The notes: generated by a model not told the origin, from the letters alone. Shown: positions 1 through 8,148, numbered from the stretch's first letter. The stretch is DNA of 46,279 nt from Clostridia bacterium (GCA_017530505.1 JAFXMI010000006.1:1-46279), one strand, 5' to 3'. Program-made: numbers and translations.

Positions 1-109
1 CTTCTTGAGCTGGTGCCTCTTCTTCTTCCTCATCCCATGGAGCTTCTTGGGCTGGTGCCTCTTCTTCTTCCTCATCCCATGGAGCTTCTTGGGCTGGTGC
101 CTCTTCTTC
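1..109 (-). repeat. 42-bp tandem repeat coding for an acidic proline-rich tail
   Basis: Two almost identical 42-bp units (1-42 and 43-84) and a partial third (85-109) encode a 14-residue unit with the core APAQEAPWDE. Units 1 and 2 differ by a single base. Such near-identity points to recent slippage or recombination, so copy number may vary between strains. The array continues past the window edge. Confidence 0.9.
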
Positions 110-979
110 ATTAGTGATTAAAAATGTTTTTACATAACTTCCAGAATAGTTTCCTTCTCCTGTTATTGTAATAATTAACTTTTCTTCTCCTATTTCTAAA
201 TCTTTAACGTTTTCATATTCTAACATATAGTCTATATTTTCAATTAATAATTTATCTTTATCTGTTACAGTTGGTCTAATTTCCGTTTCTTTATATATTA
301 TATCATCATCTGATGAAACATTAAATTCTATCGTACAATTATTTATATCCTTTCCAACTATATAAAAATAATGATCTTCATCTAATTTTGTATAAGGATA
401 TCTAATTCCTTTTGCATTAACGTTAGCTAGTCCAGCATTTATATTATTACTATACGTTAATTCATAATCTGTTCCTTCTTTTAATATACTTGATATAACA
501 TATTGATTGTAAATTGTAGACCATCTATATTTTGTCACACGAACTTCAGGTTCAATTTCTTCTCCTGTATATCTATAACAGTAAAAAGTATTACCAACTC
601 TTTCCCAATCACCAATAACTTCAAGTGTATAATATACAGGGTGTACATTTGTTGATATCTCTGTATTTGATGTTGGTGTTACAACTGGGTTTGGTGGTGT
701 TGAACTAGATGTTGGTGATGGTGTTGGTGTTATGTTTGGATTTGGTGCTGATGAGCTTGATGTTGAATCTTCATTATTAGGTTTTATAATAAAAATACTT
801 TGAAATGTTTTTATTATCTTTTTAAAAAAACTATTTCCTTCTACAACTCTATTATTTTCTATTATAATTTCATCATTAGCTTTTTGTGTAGCATAAACAT
901 TAGAAGTTTTTAAAGTTATTTGTAATAATAATAACAAGGCAATTAATACAATAAAAATTTTTTTATACTTTTTTATCAT
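1..979 (-). CDS. Secreted surface protein with repetitive acidic tail (3' end outside window)
   Basis: The reading frame is open from an ATG at 979 to the window edge, so the C-terminus is missing. It is preceded by AGGAG about 6 nt upstream. The first 30 residues form a signal peptide (lysine-rich start, long Leu/Ile core, probable cleavage after VYA). A Ser/Pro/Thr-rich linker follows, then two beta-rich segments with the phrases GTDYELTYSNNINAG and TGEGNYSGSY. These resemble the Ig-like repeats seen in Clostridial surface proteins; that assignment is inferred from the pattern only. The visible end is a tandem acidic, proline-rich tail (units of EAPAQEAPWDEE type) encoded by the 42-bp repeat. 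No in-frame CGG occurs. The function is not recognised; a surface or secreted role is likely from the signal peptide. Confidence 0.8.
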   Translation of the reverse strand, partial: MIKKYKKIFIVLIALLLLLQITLKTSNVYATQKANDEIIIENNRVVEGNSFFKKIIKTFQSIFIIKPNNEDSTSSSSAPNPNITPTPSPTSSSTPPNPVVTPTSNTEISTNVHPVYYTLEVIGDWERVGNTFYCYRYTGEEIEPEVRVTKYRWSTIYNQYVISSILKEGTDYELTYSNNINAGLANVNAKGIRYPYTKLDEDHYFYIVGKDINNCTIEFNVSSDDDIIYKETEIRPTVTDKDKLLIENIDYMLEYENVKDLEIGEEKLIITITGEGNYSGSYVKTFLITNEEEAPAQEAPWDEEEEEAPAQEAPWDEEEEEAPAQE

Positions 980-1633
980 TTTATGCTCCTTTCTATTAAT
1001 TCATAATTTTATTTTATCACTAAAAGCCCTAAAAGTCAATATTTTCCAATCAGTGTTTTTTTCGTTTGTACCCATTTTTTCAATATTATAGACAGGAATC
1101 TTTAACATACTAAATCTCCTAAAATTTCAATTTCTCTATAGTCAAATACAGAAATTTGTGTTATATTATTCATAGATTCTTAAACTCTTTTGTTTGTGTT
1201 TTTTAGCAACTACATTATATCTAATGTGAGTTAAAAAATCTATAAAAGCGCTTGATTTTTCAAGTGTTTTTACTGCTTTTGTCGTAATTTTTCTGTTTTG
1301 TTATTTTTCAGTATATTTATATCTTCAATATGTCTTAACTTCGTGTCGTTACATTAATATTACAATTTTTAAGCTTACGGTTTCATACTGTTTGAACTAG
1401 CGAAAATATTCGTAAACTATTTTAATATTTTTTAAACAGTTTTTATTCAATTTTTTCCTAAATAAGTAAAAAATATTGATATTAAATACAATAATTTATA
1501 TAATATAATTAATATAATTATTTAAAGATACTATAATTACTTATTTATAAAATTATACTATATAAAACAATAGAAAGGCATACTAAATTAAACCAAAACT
1601 ACTAATAAATTTTAGGTATGTAATATAAAAAAT
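980..1633. other. AT-rich intergenic region with one decayed coding trace
   Basis: No intact gene is seen. The stretch separates the divergent secreted-protein gene (minus) and methyltransferase gene (plus), so it should hold both promoters, but I cannot place a clear -35/-10 pair. The only coding-like trace is the minus-strand fragment at 1166-1300. Confidence 0.5.
1166..1300 (-). pseudogene. Decayed coding fragment, unknown
   Basis: A minus-strand frame is open for 44 codons without a good start. It reads like protein (contains KSSAFIDFLTHIRYN and ends KQKSLRIYE). Another frame just upstream also reads like protein (LRHIEDINILKNN), which suggests a frameshifted remnant. Family not recognised. 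Confidence 0.25.
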
Positions 1634-2305
1634 ATGGATTTAAAACTATTATACCAAGCAATAATTAAATATTTATTAGGTTTAATTATTGTGGGAGTTC
1701 TTATATTCCTACCAGCAGGAACTATAAATTATTGGAACGGATTTTTACTAATTTTACTATTATTTATTCCAATTTTTATTGTAGGATTTTTTTTAATGAT
1801 AAAGAATCCAGAATTATTAAAAAAAAGATTAAATTATAGAGAAACAGAAACTGAACAAAAAAAAGTAATATTATATAGTAGCTTAATGTTTTTATCAGGA
1901 TTTATAATTGCTGGATTAAACTATAGATATAATTGGATTAAACTACCTTATACAATTATTATTGCATCTTCAATATTGTTTTTAATTGGATATTTTTTAT
2001 ATATAGAAGTCTTAAGAGAAAATACTTATTTATCACGTATTATTACTGTTGAAGAAAATCAAAAAATAATTGATACAGGTTTATATAGTATTATAAGACA
2101 TCCAATGTATGCTTCTAGTATTTTATTATTTTTAACAATACCACTTATTTTAGGTTCGATTATTTCTTTTATTATTTTTCTAAGTTATCCATTAATAATT
2201 GCTAAAAGAATAAAAAATGAAGAAGAAATATTAGAAAAAAATTTGGTAGGATATTCAGAATATAAGAAAAAAGTTAAATACAAAATAATTCCATTTATTT
2301 GGTAA
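1634..2305 (+). CDS. Isoprenylcysteine carboxyl methyltransferase-like integral membrane methyltransferase
   Basis: This is a 223-residue protein with about five hydrophobic segments. The C-terminal part carries the hallmark of the ICMT/phospholipid methyltransferase-like family: TGLYSIIRHPMYASSILLF (about residues 147-165), then ERI-type KRIKNEEEILEK and a final GYSEYKKKVKYKIIPFIW. In this family the RHP-Y motif and the following NEE motif contact S-adenosylmethionine and the substrate. The bacterial substrate is usually unknown, so no substrate is claimed. The gene stands alone, with 89 bp before the next start. The upstream region is poor in ribosome-binding sequence; the ATG at 1634 gives the normal family length. 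Confidence 0.8.
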   Translation: MDLKLLYQAIIKYLLGLIIVGVLIFLPAGTINYWNGFLLILLLFIPIFIVGFFLMIKNPELLKKRLNYRETETEQKKVILYSSLMFLSGFIIAGLNYRYNWIKLPYTIIIASSILFLIGYFLYIEVLRENTYLSRIITVEENQKIIDTGLYSIIRHPMYASSILLFLTIPLILGSIISFIIFLSYPLIIAKRIKNEEEILEKNLVGYSEYKKKVKYKIIPFIW

Positions 2306-2394
2306 TAACTATTTAACCCAAATATACTAATAGTTATGAAAAAAATTATGATATTTTTTGTAAAAATATAAATAAGAAAGATAAAGGTAAAAAA

Positions 2395-4081
2395 ATGGGA
2401 AGTAAAAATAATAAAAGAAAACCTGTTCCTCTTGATGAAAAAATTGAAATATTTAAAGATTTTTTAAAACAACCTGAAGACCAAAGAGAGCCATTAAGAG
2501 GAAGTACTATTTTTAAAGGATATCCTATAGGACATTGGGCAATTCAAATTAGAAGTCAAGCAAAAAATATAGGCAAAGCAAAAAGAAATTATAAGATTTC
2601 CGAGGAACAATTAAAAAAATTAGAGGCCTTGGGAATTTTAGAAAAACAGACTAATAATATCACAATAGATGAAAAAATAGCAGAATTAATAAAATGGAAT
2701 CAAGAATATCCTCAATTTTGTCCAGCAAGAAATACTCCTTTATTGGCTCCATTGCCAACTGAATTAAGTGATAGATTTAATAAGATGTGTGAAAACTATG
2801 ATTATGTAGTAAAAAGGCAAAAAAATTTTAAAGTACTTACACCAGAGCAATTTAATGCATGTAAAGAAGGGAATGTTAGAGGTTATTTTGGATACCCTAC
2901 AAAAATAGAAGAAATAGCACATAAGTATATGCAAACTCCTGATATGATTGACTCTTCTTTAATTGACCCTGAAAATTCAAGATATAAAACTATTGATAAA
3001 TTTATTATACATGAGATAGAAACTGTTAATTTGGGTTTGCTTCGTCAATTTTATGAAGTTAATTTAAGAGGTCACAAAGGATTTGAACTATTACTTCGTG
3101 AAATATTTGGAGACAAAACTTTACGGTATATATAATCGCGAAACTATTATGAAACAGCTTGATAAATTACCAAAAAAACAAAAAGATGTAATAATAAATA
3201 TGTATAGATTAAATGAACCAGATGTAATAGATATAAAAAAGCCTAAATCAACAAGAAGTGTTGGAAAAATAATGGGAATTTCATCAATTTTTGTAAGTAC
3301 TCTTTCAAGAAATGCATTTGATAAATTAAGGCAAAATATACTAGATTTAGGTGTTACAATTATTCCTCCCTTTACGGGACAATTAAGTGGAGATAATAAA
3401 CAAAAAATAGTTAGTGCTTTAGGAAACTATGTTTTTACACCATCACGAGATTATCATGAACCAGTTGAATATACTCCTAATAATTTAAGTGAATTAGTTA
3501 AATTATGTCAGGATTTAAATAGATTTCAAATGACAGAAGATTTAAAAGGGGAAAATACAAAATTAGATTATTTACATGAAATAGAAGAACAAATTATATT
3601 TGGAAATATTCCTCTTGAAAAAATGGGTTTAAGTGCTAGATCCTATAATACTTTATCTAAAATGGGAATAACCGATATAAGAAAACTTCTAGATTTATAT
3701 AATCAAGGTTCCCTAGATAGAATAAGAGGGCTTGGCAAAATAAGTATTGATGAAATAAAACAAAAAATTAAAACATATCAAGAACTACTAGAAGTGATAA
3801 GTAGAAATAGTCAAAGAGGTAAAAATCCAAATAAAAATTCTTTTAATGCAAGCCAAACAAACTCTATTGTTGAGAAAAACTCGCAAGCTGAAAATAATAA
3901 TTTTACAGGACAAACAGAAATTTCAGATAATAATACAACTCCATCTCAATTGGATTTGTTAAAACAAAAAAAGCAATCTTTAATGAAAAAACTAGATGAA
4001 CTCCAAAGACTTTCAAAAGAAGCTCTATCCCTTTTAAATGCTTTGGCTCCAGGATTAGAACTTGAATATTATCTTAACTAG
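2395..4081 (+). CDS. Regulator-like protein: helicase-associated-like N-part, sigma-r4-like HTH, RNA polymerase alpha-CTD-like domain, coiled coil (CGG +1 shift)
   Basis: Frame 1 runs from ATG 2395 to an in-frame CGG at 3124-3126 and would stop at 3135. Skipping C3124 gives GGT and a frame open to 4081, for one 561-residue protein. Residues 1-243 have basic segments like the helicase-associated fold (GYPIGHWAIQIRSQAKN). After the shift, LPKKQKDVIINMYRL followed by SVGKIMGISSIFVSTLSR looks like sigma-70 region 4. Then LSARSYNTLSKMGITDIRKL and IRGLGKISIDEIKQKI closely match the C-terminal DNA-binding domain of RNA polymerase alpha. The end is a Lys/Leu coiled coil. The order resembles pieces of the transcription machinery assembled in one chain. 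The functional role is inference, perhaps DNA binding near promoters. The downstream coiled-coil gene follows after about 30 bp. Confidence 0.75.
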
Positions 4082-4112
4082 ATATACTATTAAAACAAAA
4101 AAGGAAAAAATA

Positions 4113-4484
4113 ATGAAAAATAATATGATGATAAAATCTCAAAAAAATAATATATTTAGAAAAATACTAAATTTTTTTAAAAAGTCATTTTGTAAAAATC
4201 AAATAGTTAAAGATTCTTTAGAAAAAAATCAAGAAACAATAATAATAAATAATAATGATGATATAAATAAACTTAAGCAAAAAAGAAAAATTATTGATTT
4301 ACAAATAAAATATGAAAATAATATTATTAAAGAAGAAGAATTAACTGAAGAAGAAAAAGAAAATTTAATTAATTTATATAAAGAACAAATTTCTACACTT
4401 GAAGATAATATTCAAATAGAGTTAAAAAAATTAGAATTTTATAGACAAAAAATATTAGACACTAAAAAAAATGCTAAAAAATAA
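4113..4484 (+). CDS. Small charged coiled-coil protein, unknown function
   Basis: The ATG at 4113 is preferred over an upstream in-frame ATG at 4062 because AAGGAAAAA lies just before it and 4062 lies inside the previous gene. The 123-residue product has a basic, Phe-rich N-terminal segment (FRKILNFFKKSF) that could be a membrane-associating amphipathic helix. A long Glu/Lys-rich region follows, predicted to be helical (NIIKEEELTEEEKENLINL). The close spacing behind the sigma-r4/alpha-CTD gene suggests the two are co-transcribed. No family is recognised. It ends 12 bp before the promoter proposed for rpsF. Confidence 0.6.
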   Translation: MKNNMMIKSQKNNIFRKILNFFKKSFCKNQIVKDSLEKNQETIIINNNDDINKLKQKRKIIDLQIKYENNIIKEEELTEEEKENLINLYKEQISTLEDNIQIELKKLEFYRQKILDTKKNAKK

Positions 4485-4495
4485 GTAAAAAATTC

Positions 4496-4524
4496 TTGCA
4501 AATATTTATAAAAAGTGCTATAAT
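4496..4524 (+). promoter_or_regulatory. Vegetative promoter for rpsF-ssb-rpsR
   Basis: TTGCAA (4496-4501) and TATAAT (4519-4524) are separated by exactly 17 bp. This is a near-consensus SigA promoter that would give a leader of about 80 nt before rpsF. Confidence 0.8.
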
Positions 4525-4538
4525 TATTAAGCATTTAG

Positions 4539-4556
4539 GTAGAATTTATGTTCTAC
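4539..4556 (+). promoter_or_regulatory. Leader hairpin upstream of rpsF
   Basis: GTAGAA and TTCTAC pair around a 6-nt loop in the rpsF leader. In many bacteria this leader binds the S6:S18 complex for autoregulation. I cannot confirm the S6:S18 consensus here, so only the hairpin itself is claimed. Confidence 0.35.
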
Positions 4557-4613
4557 TTATCCTTACTTACTGTTATAAAAGAGTAGGTTATAATCCAAAA
4601 GGAGGTGTAAATA

Positions 4614-4901
4614 ATGAATAAATACGAAGCTTTATTTATTATTAATCCAAATGTTGAAGAAGCTGGAATTAAAGAATTAATAGAAAAATTTTCAACATTA
4701 ATTAATAGTAATGGTAAAGTTGAAAGCGTTGAAGAAATTGGAAGAAAAAAATTAGCTTATCCAGTTAAAAAAAATCTAGAAGGATTTTATGCTTTAATCA
4801 ACTTTGAATCAGATGGAACTATAATTTCTGAATTAGAAAGAAATTTCAGAATTACAGATGAAGTCATCAAATTTATCGTAATAAAAAAAGATAAAAACTA
4901 A
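4614..4901 (+). CDS. rpsF: Ribosomal protein bS6
   Basis: This 95-residue protein begins MNKYEALFIINPN and contains EEIGRKKLAYPVKK and GFYALINFE, the standard bS6 fold segments. It binds 16S rRNA as a heterodimer with bS18 in the small subunit platform. AAAGGAGG lies 8-9 nt before the ATG. It is the first gene of the classical rpsF-ssb-rpsR operon, with ssb starting 26 bp after its stop. Confidence 0.97.
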   Translation: MNKYEALFIINPNVEEAGIKELIEKFSTLINSNGKVESVEEIGRKKLAYPVKKNLEGFYALINFESDGTIISELERNFRITDEVIKFIVIKKDKN

Positions 4902-4926
4902 TTATTATTTGAAAGGTAGAAAAATT

Positions 4927-5355
4927 ATGAATAAAGTAATTTTAATGGGAAGATTAACTAGAGATCCAGAAGTAAGATATACTCAAACTAATAATACATT
5001 AGTTGCATCTTTCAGTTTGGCTGTTAACAGAAGATTTGCTAAACAAGGAGAAGAAAGACAAGCAGACTTTATTAATATTGTTGCTTGGAATAAAACAGGT
5101 GAGTTTTGTAGCAAATACTTTAAAAAAGGTCAACAAGTTGGTATTATCGGAAGAATTCAAACTCGTAATTGGGATGATGAACAAGGGCAAAAACATTATG
5201 TAACAGAGGTTGTTGCAGAAGAGGCTTATTTTGCTGATAGCAAAAGAGAAGGAGAACTTGGAGCTTCTACTGAATTTGAAAATTCATTTGGTACTTCAAT
5301 AGCTCAAAATGCAGAATTCCAAGTAGATTCTTCAGATGATGATTTACCATTCTAG
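4927..5355 (+). CDS. ssb: Single-stranded DNA-binding protein
   Basis: This 142-residue protein has an N-terminal OB fold ([19 protein letters not shown], then [14 protein letters not shown], then [17 protein letters not shown]). Its acidic C-terminal tip, SSDDDLPF, is the conserved docking peptide for replication and repair partners. An in-frame ATG at 4909 exists, but GAAAGGT at 4911-4917 falls between the two ATGs and places the true start at 4927. It lies between rpsF and rpsR as in most Firmicutes. One CGG lies out of frame (ATC GGA) and is not a shift site. Confidence 0.97.
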   Translation: MNKVILMGRLTRDPEVRYTQTNNTLVASFSLAVNRRFAKQGEERQADFINIVAWNKTGEFCSKYFKKGQQVGIIGRIQTRNWDDEQGQKHYVTEVVAEEAYFADSKREGELGASTEFENSFGTSIAQNAEFQVDSSDDDLPF

Positions 5356-5387
5356 TATTAAGGATTTTAAGATTGGAGGTTATAAAT

Positions 5388-5669
5388 ATGACAGATAAAA
5401 AGCAAACAAATAAAAGAAATAGAAATAATCAAGATGATGATTATAATCCAAAGTTTAGAAAAATAAGAAAAAAATTATGTCCACTTTGCGCAGATAAAAA
5501 CTTTGAATTAGACTATAAAAACTCTGAACAAATAAAAAAATTCATCAATGAAAAAGGTAAAATATTACCTAGAAGAGCAACAGGTGCATGTGCTAAACAT
5601 CAAAGAGTTATTACTACTGCTGTTAAAAGAGCAAGACATATTGCAATTATACCTTATACTCAAGATTAA
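5388..5669 (+). CDS. rpsR: Ribosomal protein bS18, zinc-ribbon-type
   Basis: The product is 93 residues. GGAGG at 5375-5379 sets the start at 5388. The core [16 protein letters not shown] is diagnostic of bS18, the partner of bS6. The N-terminal part has CPLC and the core has a further Cys and His, the metal-binding form of the protein. The last residues, IIPYTQD, are of interest because a related 3' end occurs again at 6975-6998. Confidence 0.97.
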   Translation: MTDKKQTNKRNRNNQDDDYNPKFRKIRKKLCPLCADKNFELDYKNSEQIKKFINEKGKILPRRATGACAKHQRVITTAVKRARHIAIIPYTQD

Positions 5670-5684
5670 TTAAAAATATTAAAT

Positions 5685-5724
5685 CCAGGATTGACTAGAG
5701 CGTCAAGGCCTGGCAATTTTTTTA
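5685..5724 (+). terminator. Terminator of rpsF-ssb-rpsR
   Basis: CCAGG...CCTGG forms the outer stem and TTGAC...GTCAA the inner stem. The hairpin is followed by a run of seven T. Confidence 0.85.
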
Positions 5725-5744
5725 CTTTTGATTAAATGCGAGTT

Positions 5745-5764
5745 TAATGCAATTTTAATGCAAC
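5745..5764 (+). repeat. Direct repeat copy 1 (TAATGCAA type)
   Basis: TAATGCAATTTTAATGCAAC recurs at 6836-6856 with one extra T. The two copies bracket the riboswitch-controlled gene. Confidence 0.6.
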
Positions 5765-5885
5765 CGACTTAATAATAATTCTATAATATCACTACTTTTT
5801 TGAGCCTTATTATTTTTGTACTTATTAATTGTAATTTCTTGAAATATGTGATTTAATAAGGATGAAAGAAATAATGTAAAATGAC

Positions 5886-5954
5886 TTGTGCGTAATGACG
5901 CAAAGCCAAAGGTCTAAAAGTTATTTATTAACTCATGATAGCTAGGTTGCACAA
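5886..5954 (+). ncRNA. Cyclic di-GMP-I riboswitch (GEMM-I)
   Basis: The conserved core GACGCAAAGCC is followed by GGTCTAA and then ATGATAGCTAGGTTGC, the order and spacing of the GEMM-I aptamer. TTGTGC (5886-5891) and GCACAA (5949-5954) close the outer helix. The Shine-Dalgarno AGGAG begins directly after the closing helix and the ATG is at 5975. Control of ribosome access is therefore possible; no terminator hairpin is visible between aptamer and gene. Confidence 0.87.
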
Positions 5955-5974
5955 AGGAGAAGGGAATAAAAGCG

Positions 5975-6592
5975 ATGAAAAAGAACATTTTAAAATATAT
6001 TGTAATTATTCTAGCAATTATTGTAATATTGCTAATAGCAAATAATATTAGAAATTATATGATAATAAGTAAGATGATAAATACTGAAATGCAAACTAGA
6101 AAATTAGAATGTAATAATTATTATCATCAAATTTTAGTAAGAGAGCATAATAGTCAAAAACTATTTGCAGTAACAGAAGAGTTTTTACTTGGTGATAAAT
6201 ATGAAAAAAGAACTTACTTTGTAGGGAAACTACAAGTTTCACAAGTTAATGTAACTACAGAAGAAGTTGAAAAAGATGGTTATAGCAGTATATCATCTGA
6301 TGATGCTATTAATGTTATAAAAGAGAGAATAAAAGAAGGGTTTTATTTGGTAGATGATAATCTACTAAAAGAAATATTAGGTAATTATATTATAAAGCCT
6401 ATCATTTTAAAAAATAATTATTATGTAGTTGAATTTAAATATGCTAATGAAACAATATATATAAATAAAGATAGTTATTTGATTGAAATGGTTAAACAGA
6501 ATGATACTGTTCAGACCAGATTATTAAATGTTGTAACAGAAAATGATTTTATAGAGTCAGATATAAGTGAATATACAATACAAGAAAATTAA
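5975..6592 (+). CDS. Single-pass membrane protein controlled by a c-di-GMP riboswitch, unknown function
   Basis: The 205-residue protein has a basic start and one N-terminal membrane helix (about residues 6-28). An extracytoplasmic domain of about 170 residues follows, rich in Glu, Asn and beta-type segments. No catalytic motif or known family is recognised. A start at 5975 is supported by AAAGGAGAAGGG about 10 nt upstream. It is a single-gene unit between the riboswitch and a terminator, so c-di-GMP level is likely its main input. Genes under this riboswitch class often act in surface attachment or motility, and that is the most reasonable guess here. It sits in a segment bracketed by imperfect repeats and may have been acquired. 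Confidence 0.75.
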   Translation: MKKNILKYIVIILAIIVILLIANNIRNYMIISKMINTEMQTRKLECNNYYHQILVREHNSQKLFAVTEEFLLGDKYEKRTYFVGKLQVSQVNVTTEEVEKDGYSSISSDDAINVIKERIKEGFYLVDDNLLKEILGNYIIKPIILKNNYYVVEFKYANETIYINKDSYLIEMVKQNDTVQTRLLNVVTENDFIESDISEYTIQEN

Positions 6593-6597
6593 ATTTG

Positions 6598-6622
6598 AAG
6601 GAGCTAAAATAGCTCCTTTTTA
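6598..6622 (+). terminator. Terminator of the riboswitch gene
   Basis: AAGGAGCTA pairs with TAGCTCCTT across a short AAA loop and is followed by T residues, right after the stop codon. Confidence 0.85.
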
Positions 6623-6714
6623 AGTTTAAGTGAAAAAGTCCGGCTAAAGTGAATCTTGCTCTTTTGGTTTCAAAGTTCTTCATCCCTTATACTTTAATTA
6701 TAAATATAAAAATA

Positions 6715-6743
6715 TTGAAAATCAACGAATTATATGGTATATT
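6715..6743 (+). promoter_or_regulatory. SigA-type promoter
   Basis: TTGAAA (6715-6720) and TATATT (6738-6743) have a 17-bp spacer. The promoter points into the 20-codon ORF at 6776 and then towards coaD. Confidence 0.6.
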
Positions 6744-6775
6744 AATAAGGAAGGTTTTGCATAGGAAGTGATATT

Positions 6776-6838
6776 ATGAAGTATCCATTTCTTTTCAAAA
6801 AAAGAAAAAATAATAAAGAATTAGATAGAAAAAAGTAA
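6776..6838 (+). CDS. Possible 20-residue basic peptide
   Basis: AGGAAGTG lies 5 nt before an ATG that opens a 20-codon frame: a short hydrophobic start (MKYPFLF) and then mostly Lys/Arg/Asn. A good promoter sits 33 bp upstream. It could be a leader peptide, a small protein or the 5' stub of a lost gene. No family is recognised. Confidence 0.35.
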   Translation: MKYPFLFKKRKNNKELDRKK

Positions 6839-6856
6839 TGCAATTTTTAATGCAAC
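6836..6856 (+). repeat. Direct repeat copy 2 (TAATGCAA type)
   Basis: This matches the copy at 5745-5764 except for one inserted T. It overlaps the stop of the 20-codon ORF. Confidence 0.6.
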
Positions 6857-6974
6857 GCCGATAAAAAGTTATAAAAAAATATAAAAAGAAATAAGAATTT
6901 GACAACGAGAAGCAACCAAAAGTAAGCAACTATAAGAAGTTATAAGAAAAGGTAAGATTATATATAATATAAAA

Positions 6975-6998
6975 ATCTTCCCATATACTCAAGACTAA
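6975..6998 (+). pseudogene. Second copy of the rpsR 3' end
   Basis: The final codons read I-F-PYTQD-stop, against I-I-PYTQD-stop in intact rpsR (5646-5669); 19 of 24 bases agree, including TATACTCAAGA. A strong terminator follows at once, as would be expected behind a real rpsR. The copy may be the displaced original 3' end or an attachment-site duplication. Confidence 0.5.
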
Positions 6999-7002
6999 TT
7001 TT

Positions 7003-7036
7003 AAGGTTGCTAGAAAAATCTAGCAACCTTTTTATT
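7003..7036 (+). terminator. Strong intrinsic terminator
   Basis: AAGGTTGCTAGA pairs with TCTAGCAACCTT (12 bp) and is followed by a T-rich tail. It lies between the rpsR 3'-end copy and coaD. Confidence 0.88.
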
Positions 7037-7061
7037 TTTAATATGGAAGGAAAAATTTAAA

Positions 7062-7541
7062 ATGAAAATAGGTTTTTATGCGGGTAGCTTTGATCCTTTT
7101 ACTAATGGACATTTACATGTTGTAAAAAGATCAGCAGAACTTTTTGATAAAGTAATTATTGGAATAGGAATTAATTCACAAAAAAGCAGACGATACCATC
7201 AAGATATAATAAAACAAGCTATTGAAAAACTTTTAAAAAGAGAAAATCTTGATAATGTTTCAGTTATATTATATTCAGACTTATCAATATCTATTGCTAA
7301 ACAACAAGATACTACATTTTTTATTAGAGGAATTAGAAATGGTATGGATTACGATTATGAAGAAAATATTGCATTAATAAATGAAGAATTATCAGGTATT
7401 GATACAATTTATATAAGAGCTGGCAAATATGGTGCTATTAGTTCAAGTATTGTTTCAGAATTTATGAATTACGGACAAGATATATCAAATTTAGTACCAC
7501 AAGAAATTTATGAAATTATGTTAAAAAATAAACCATTGTAA
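7062..7541 (+). CDS. coaD: Phosphopantetheine adenylyltransferase
   Basis: This 159-residue enzyme (usual length about 160) transfers AMP from ATP to 4'-phosphopantetheine, the penultimate step of coenzyme A synthesis in the cytosol. The nucleotidyltransferase motif GSFDPFTNGH is at residues 8-17, IRGIRNGMDYDYE is the substrate-binding segment, and ISSSIVSE is the second ATP-binding motif. GGAAGGAAAAA precedes the ATG. It is transcribed alone, between the terminator at 7003 and a bidirectional terminator at 7543. Its CGG trinucleotides (GCG GGT; TAC GGA) are out of frame. Confidence 0.96.
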   Translation: MKIGFYAGSFDPFTNGHLHVVKRSAELFDKVIIGIGINSQKSRRYHQDIIKQAIEKLLKRENLDNVSVILYSDLSISIAKQQDTTFFIRGIRNGMDYDYEENIALINEELSGIDTIYIRAGKYGAISSSIVSEFMNYGQDISNLVPQEIYEIMLKNKPL

Positions 7542-7542
7542 A

Positions 7543-7582
7543 ATTTAAGCACAGAGTTTTATAACTCTGTGCTTAATTTTAC
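7543..7582. terminator. Bidirectional terminator between coaD and dut
   Basis: TTAAGCACAGAGTT pairs with AACTCTGTGCTTAA around a TTAT loop. A-rich and T-rich flanks lie on both sides, fitting the convergent genes. Confidence 0.88.
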
Positions 7583-7630
7583 AAAAACTACTATACAATA
7601 AGAAAGTTATAAATCCTATTGTTTAAAAAA

Positions 7631-8092
7631 TTATTTTGAAGTTGAACCAAATCCACCAATTCTTTCACCATAGGCATTATCATTATCTGTTATTAAATAT
7701 TTTTGAAATATTGCTTGACCAATACAATCACCTTTTTTTATTTGAACCTCTTCACTTCTAAGGTTAATAAAAGAAAACATAATTGCACCATCATTATCAG
7801 GATTTCCGTAATAATCTTTATCAACAACTCCAACTCCATTTGCTAAAAATAGTCCCTTTTTCCCAGGATTTGAACTTCTATTATATAATAGAAGCATCTC
7901 ATCTTCTTCCATATAAGCCTTTATTCCTGTTTTAACAAGAGTTGGTTTATCCCCTCTTTTAAAAGCTGGTATAATACAATCTTCGGCAGCTTCAATATCA
8001 TATCCAGCAGAATATTTTGTTTTTCTAATTGGAAGATTAATATTTGAATTTTCAAATCCTTTTGCTATTTCAAAACCACGTTTTTTTTCCAT
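7631..8092 (-). CDS. dut: dUTP diphosphatase, trimeric family
   Basis: This 153-residue enzyme hydrolyses dUTP to dUMP, preventing uracil incorporation and supplying dTMP synthesis. All five trimeric dUTPase motifs are visible: AGYDIEA, RSSNPGKKG, NGVGVVDKDYYGNPDNDG, GQAIF and RIGGFGSTSK (the C-terminal arm that closes over the active site). GAGAAGGG lies upstream of the ATG. The CGG inside TAC GGA is out of frame. A uracil-DNA glycosylase gene also occurs in the window (32683-33241), so both prevention and repair of DNA uracil are represented. Confidence 0.95.
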   Translation of the reverse strand: MEKKRGFEIAKGFENSNINLPIRKTKYSAGYDIEAAEDCIIPAFKRGDKPTLVKTGIKAYMEEDEMLLLYNRSSNPGKKGLFLANGVGVVDKDYYGNPDNDGAIMFSFINLRSEEVQIKKGDCIGQAIFQKYLITDNDNAYGERIGGFGSTSK

Positions 8093-8148
8093 TTTTATTA
8101 TTCCCTTCTCTTTTTAAATATAATTTTAATAAAATTTATATATTACTA

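Noticed and set aside
4999..5203. ORFs on both strands inside ssb
   Set aside because: They are alternate-frame readings of a well conserved gene without start signals.
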